From: Polycyclovorans sp002706265
GTDB lineage: Bacteria > Pseudomonadota > Gammaproteobacteria > Nevskiales > Nevskiaceae
Direction: 5' to 3'
Length of the DNA stretch: 64,000 bases
Assembly: GCA_963973915.1 (NCBI GenBank)
Contig: CAXBBM010000002.1
Span: forward strand, 124,001 to 188,000
Numbering within the stretch: position 1 is the stretch's first letter; each line of letters opens with the position of its first letter. Made by a program: the position numbers and the translations under genes. Shown here in pieces: positions 61,761 to 64,000 of this stretch. Below the pieces are notes generated by a model. It searched no databases. It saw only the letters and a program-made list of their open reading frames with translations, and was not told the origin of the DNA.

Positions 61761-64000
61761 TCAAGGGTGGGCGGCCAGAGGCGCCGGCTGCAGGTGGCGG
61801 CACAAGGCCACCACCTCGGCGGGTCCCGGATACCGCAGTTCAATGTCGTGGCGCACGGCGTCGTGCGTCACCGTGGCGGTGGCCGGCGCATCGCCGTCGC
61901 CCAGATGGCTGACCACCCAGTCCTGCGGTCGGCCAGCAAAACCCAGGCCAGCGGACTTGGCAGCGGCCTCCTTGGCGCACCACAGGGCCACGGTGGCGCG
62001 GGTCAATGCCTCGCCCGTGAAGCGGGTCAGCAGGGCGTGCTCGCGCGGGTTCAGCCCGCCGGCAGCCAGCAGGGCGGGGTCCACGTGGTCCAGCCGCTGG
62101 TAGTCCAGGCCGCAGGCCGCGCCCGGCTCGCCGACCATGGCGACGGCGCCGCCCCGGCTGTGGCTGATGGAGACTGGCGGCAGCTTCAGCGCCGGGTGGC
62201 CGGGGGCATGGGCCACCGGGCGGGCATCGGCGCTGAGTTCAATGTCGGCCGAGGCCAGGGTCAGCTGGTGCTGATGAAAGGCCCATTCGCGCAGGGCGTC
62301 CTTGGCGGCAATGCGGCCCAGCAGCCATTCCTCACGGCGCGGGCCACGGTCGGGCAGCTGGTAGAACGGGTCGCGCTCGGCGTCGGTCAGCACCAGGTGC
62401 GCCAGCATGCGCTTCCAGATGCCCCCGCCCTCGTCGAGAAAGGCGTTGTCGAAGGCCAGCACGCGCCGCAATTCCGTGCGGGCGTCCACCGATTCGCGCA
62501 GCCAGGGTTCCGACAGAAACGCCGCCGAGGGCTGCAGGCGGAAATCGTAGAGCCGCTGCGGCACGTTGAAGACGCGGTCTTGCCAGCCTTCGACGCGCAT
62601 CAGCAGGCGGCCTGCGGCGTCGATCAGGTCGAAGTCGCAGCGCAGCCGCTGCTCGCCCTCCAGGGCAATGTTCATGCGGCACAGCACCCGGGTGCCGGCG
62701 GCCGGCGGCGGGCTGAACACCCGGCACTGATCGACCTGGAACGGGAAGCAGTTGAAGCCCCAGCCAAATTGTTCCGACAGCCAATAGCCGGCCAACTGCC
62801 CGGCCGCATCGAGCAGGGCGGCGTCGAACTGGAAGCGCGGTGCCGGGACGCCGGCGAAATAGTCGTGGGTGGCCAGCACCTCAAGATCGGCCTCGATGGC
62901 CTTTTCGGACCAGCGGCGCAGGTGCTTCACGCCCTGCAGGCGCGGGCCGTGGAACATGCCGTTGCGATACAGCCGCGCATCCGGGTTGCGGCTGGCCGGG
63001 CGCCCGTCACCCGCGGTCCACGCCCGCGCGGGCGGTGCCGGTTCGTGCTCGGCGGCGAAGTGCAGCAGCGCCTCGAACACCATCAGTCCGCCACCCGGCG
63101 CCTGCGGGTCAACGCCGTAAAGGCGGCCGCGCACGATGGGCGCAGTGGCGGGGCTGTCCTGGCGCTCCAGCACCAGGCGCAGCGCAAGGTCGCCGCGGTC
63201 CAGCGACAGCCAGCGGCTGCCGCGCGACTGGTGAATGGCCACCAGCTTCAGGGTGTCGCGTCCCAGCAGCCGATGCGCGCCTTCTGCCAGCATTTCCATG
63301 CTGAAGGTGAAGGGCACCACGGCGATGGGCTGCACGCGGTCGTTGTGCAGGCTCGGGGCGCTGCCCAGAGTGTGATCGGCCAGGAACCGGTCGTGCGTGA
63401 GGCGCAGTGTGTGCTGCAGCACACACCGGTCGGCGCTGTGCTCGTCGATGCGGTCCCCCAGCAGCGGGTAGGCCGCAGAGGCGGTGGCGGCGGTGGCGGC
63501 GGGGGCCGATGGTGGCGGTGCGGCCGCCGGTGTGGCCGTTGCGCTGCCCGAGAACACGCCCAGCACCCGCGCCTGGGAGTCGAGAAACGACTGCATCAAC
63601 GCGAAGTGGCTCTGCAGCGCCACGCTGCGCGGATCGGTCGGCGCGGGCGTCACCGGGGCGCTGGGTGCGGTGGCGGGCGTTGCATCAGGGGCCGCGGCGC
63701 TGGCGCTGGCGGGGATGGGCAGCGGCGGCACCGCCATGTGCTCGGGCCATTGCAGGCGCGGCATCATCAGGTTGAGGCGCGGCGCCACGGCATCGCTGGG
63801 CGCCGGCACGGCCGGTACATCGCGATGGGCGAACAGGCCGGCGGGCTGCATCGGCACCCCGGCGGCAAACAACTGGCCCAGCGTTTGGTGCAGTTGACCC
63901 AGCCCCGACTTGCGGCGGCTGTTGCTGGCCACCACCAGCGCGTCGGCCTTGTCCCGCAAGGTGTCACCGACAAACGAGGTGAGGTTGCCACTGGGGCCGA
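61761..64000 (-). CDS. Polyketide-synthase-like protein: AT tail, dehydratase, phosphopantetheinyl transferase; 5' end outside window
   Basis: C-terminal ~746 residues of a multidomain synthase; the frame is open at the right edge. In order: the end of an acyltransferase domain (GPSGNLTSFVGD, then ASNSRRKSGLGQ); an Ala/Pro-rich linker of about 110 residues with one helix; a double-hotdog dehydratase (PLLGDRIDEH; ADHTLG with the catalytic His; FDAALLDAAGQLAGYW with the second catalytic Asp); and a C-terminal 4'-phosphopantetheinyl transferase (VSISHS, GLDYQ, WCAKEAAAKSAG). A terminal PPTase is known from enediyne PKSs. No carrier or ketoreductase domain lies between AT and DH here. Confidence 0.85.
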   Translation of the reverse strand, partial: GPSGNLTSFVGDTLRDKADALVVASNSRRKSGLGQLHQTLGQLFAAGVPMQPAGLFAHRDVPAVPAPSDAVAPRLNLMMPRLQWPEHMAVPPLPIPASASAAAPDATPATAPSAPVTPAPTDPRSVALQSHFALMQSFLDSQARVLGVFSGSATATPAAAPPPSAPAATAATASAAYPLLGDRIDEHSADRCVLQHTLRLTHDRFLADHTLGSAPSLHNDRVQPIAVVPFTFSMEMLAEGAHRLLGRDTLKLVAIHQSRGSRWLSLDRGDLALRLVLERQDSPATAPIVRGRLYGVDPQAPGGGLMVFEALLHFAAEHEPAPPARAWTAGDGRPASRNPDARLYRNGMFHGPRLQGVKHLRRWSEKAIEADLEVLATHDYFAGVPAPRFQFDAALLDAAGQLAGYWLSEQFGWGFNCFPFQVDQCRVFSPPPAAGTRVLCRMNIALEGEQRLRCDFDLIDAAGRLLMRVEGWQDRVFNVPQRLYDFRLQPSAAFLSEPWLRESVDARTELRRVLAFDNAFLDEGGGIWKRMLAHLVLTDAERDPFYQLPDRGPRREEWLLGRIAAKDALREWAFHQHQLTLASADIELSADARPVAHAPGHPALKLPPVSISHSRGGAVAMVGEPGAACGLDYQRLDHVDPALLAAGGLNPREHALLTRFTGEALTRATVALWCAKEAAAKSAGLGFAGRPQDWVVSHLGDGDAPATATVTHDAVRHDIELRYPGPAEVVALCRHLQPAPLAAHP

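Overview
The window looks like chromosomal DNA of a high-GC gammaproteobacterium. Support comes from the sdhCDAB–sdhE–ygfX order, the rsmG–parA–parB–atpIBEFHAGDC–glmU–glmS block, ygfZ, type IV pilus minor-pilin operons, and a secreted protease with a GlyGly-CTERM-type tail. I cannot assign a genus from sequence alone. Most genes are packed with 4-base ATGA/GTGA overlaps. I found no rRNA, tRNA, CRISPR array or insertion sequence.

Layout. (1) 1–2.6 kb: a minor-pilin operon on the minus strand (fimT, pilV, pilW, pilX), cut by the left edge. (2) 2.8–7.7 kb: a ThiO-like oxidase, a LysR regulator, and a divergent sulfate-activation operon cysC–sat followed by a DHH phosphoesterase. (3) 7.9–16.8 kb: a second, complete minor-pilin operon (fimT, pilV, pilW, pilX, pilY1 and two PilE-like pilins), whose pilY1 is broken by a one-base frameshift. 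(4) 17–26 kb: a secreted serine protease, ygfZ, a divergent SdhAF4-like gene, succinate dehydrogenase sdhCDAB, sdhE–ygfX, an NhaP2-like antiporter and an ArsC-like protein. (5) 26–41.5 kb: a HerA-like ATPase, rsmG, parA, parB, the full F1Fo ATP synthase operon with a clear sigma-70 promoter and intrinsic terminator, glmU, an MscS channel and glmS. (6) 42–50.4 kb: an OmpA-type protein, an internally duplicated lipoprotein, a decayed-looking stretch, a desaturase with a divergent AraC regulator, an ABC-F ATPase, rsgA and a CinA-type protein.

(7) 50.4–64 kb is the most unusual part: one long minus-strand series of eleven tightly spaced genes that enters from the right edge. It runs from a polyketide-synthase-like protein (acyltransferase tail, dehydratase, terminal phosphopantetheinyl transferase) through an alkaline-phosphatase-superfamily enzyme, a hexapeptide acyltransferase, a free acyl carrier protein, an alpha/beta hydrolase and a PHB-depolymerase-type lipoprotein. 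It continues with a TolC-like channel, a fusion of a degenerate M50 membrane domain to an HlyD adaptor, a beta-propeller protein, a sulfotransferase-like protein and an SGNH hydrolase lipoprotein. My reading is a locus that makes, modifies and exports a polyketide or lipid; this is inference, and the product is unknown.

The sulfate-activation genes at 4.8–6.6 kb could supply PAPS to the sulfotransferase-like protein of region 7, with the DHH enzyme recycling pAp. That link is a hypothesis. Regions 4 and 5 are housekeeping and give the best-supported annotations.
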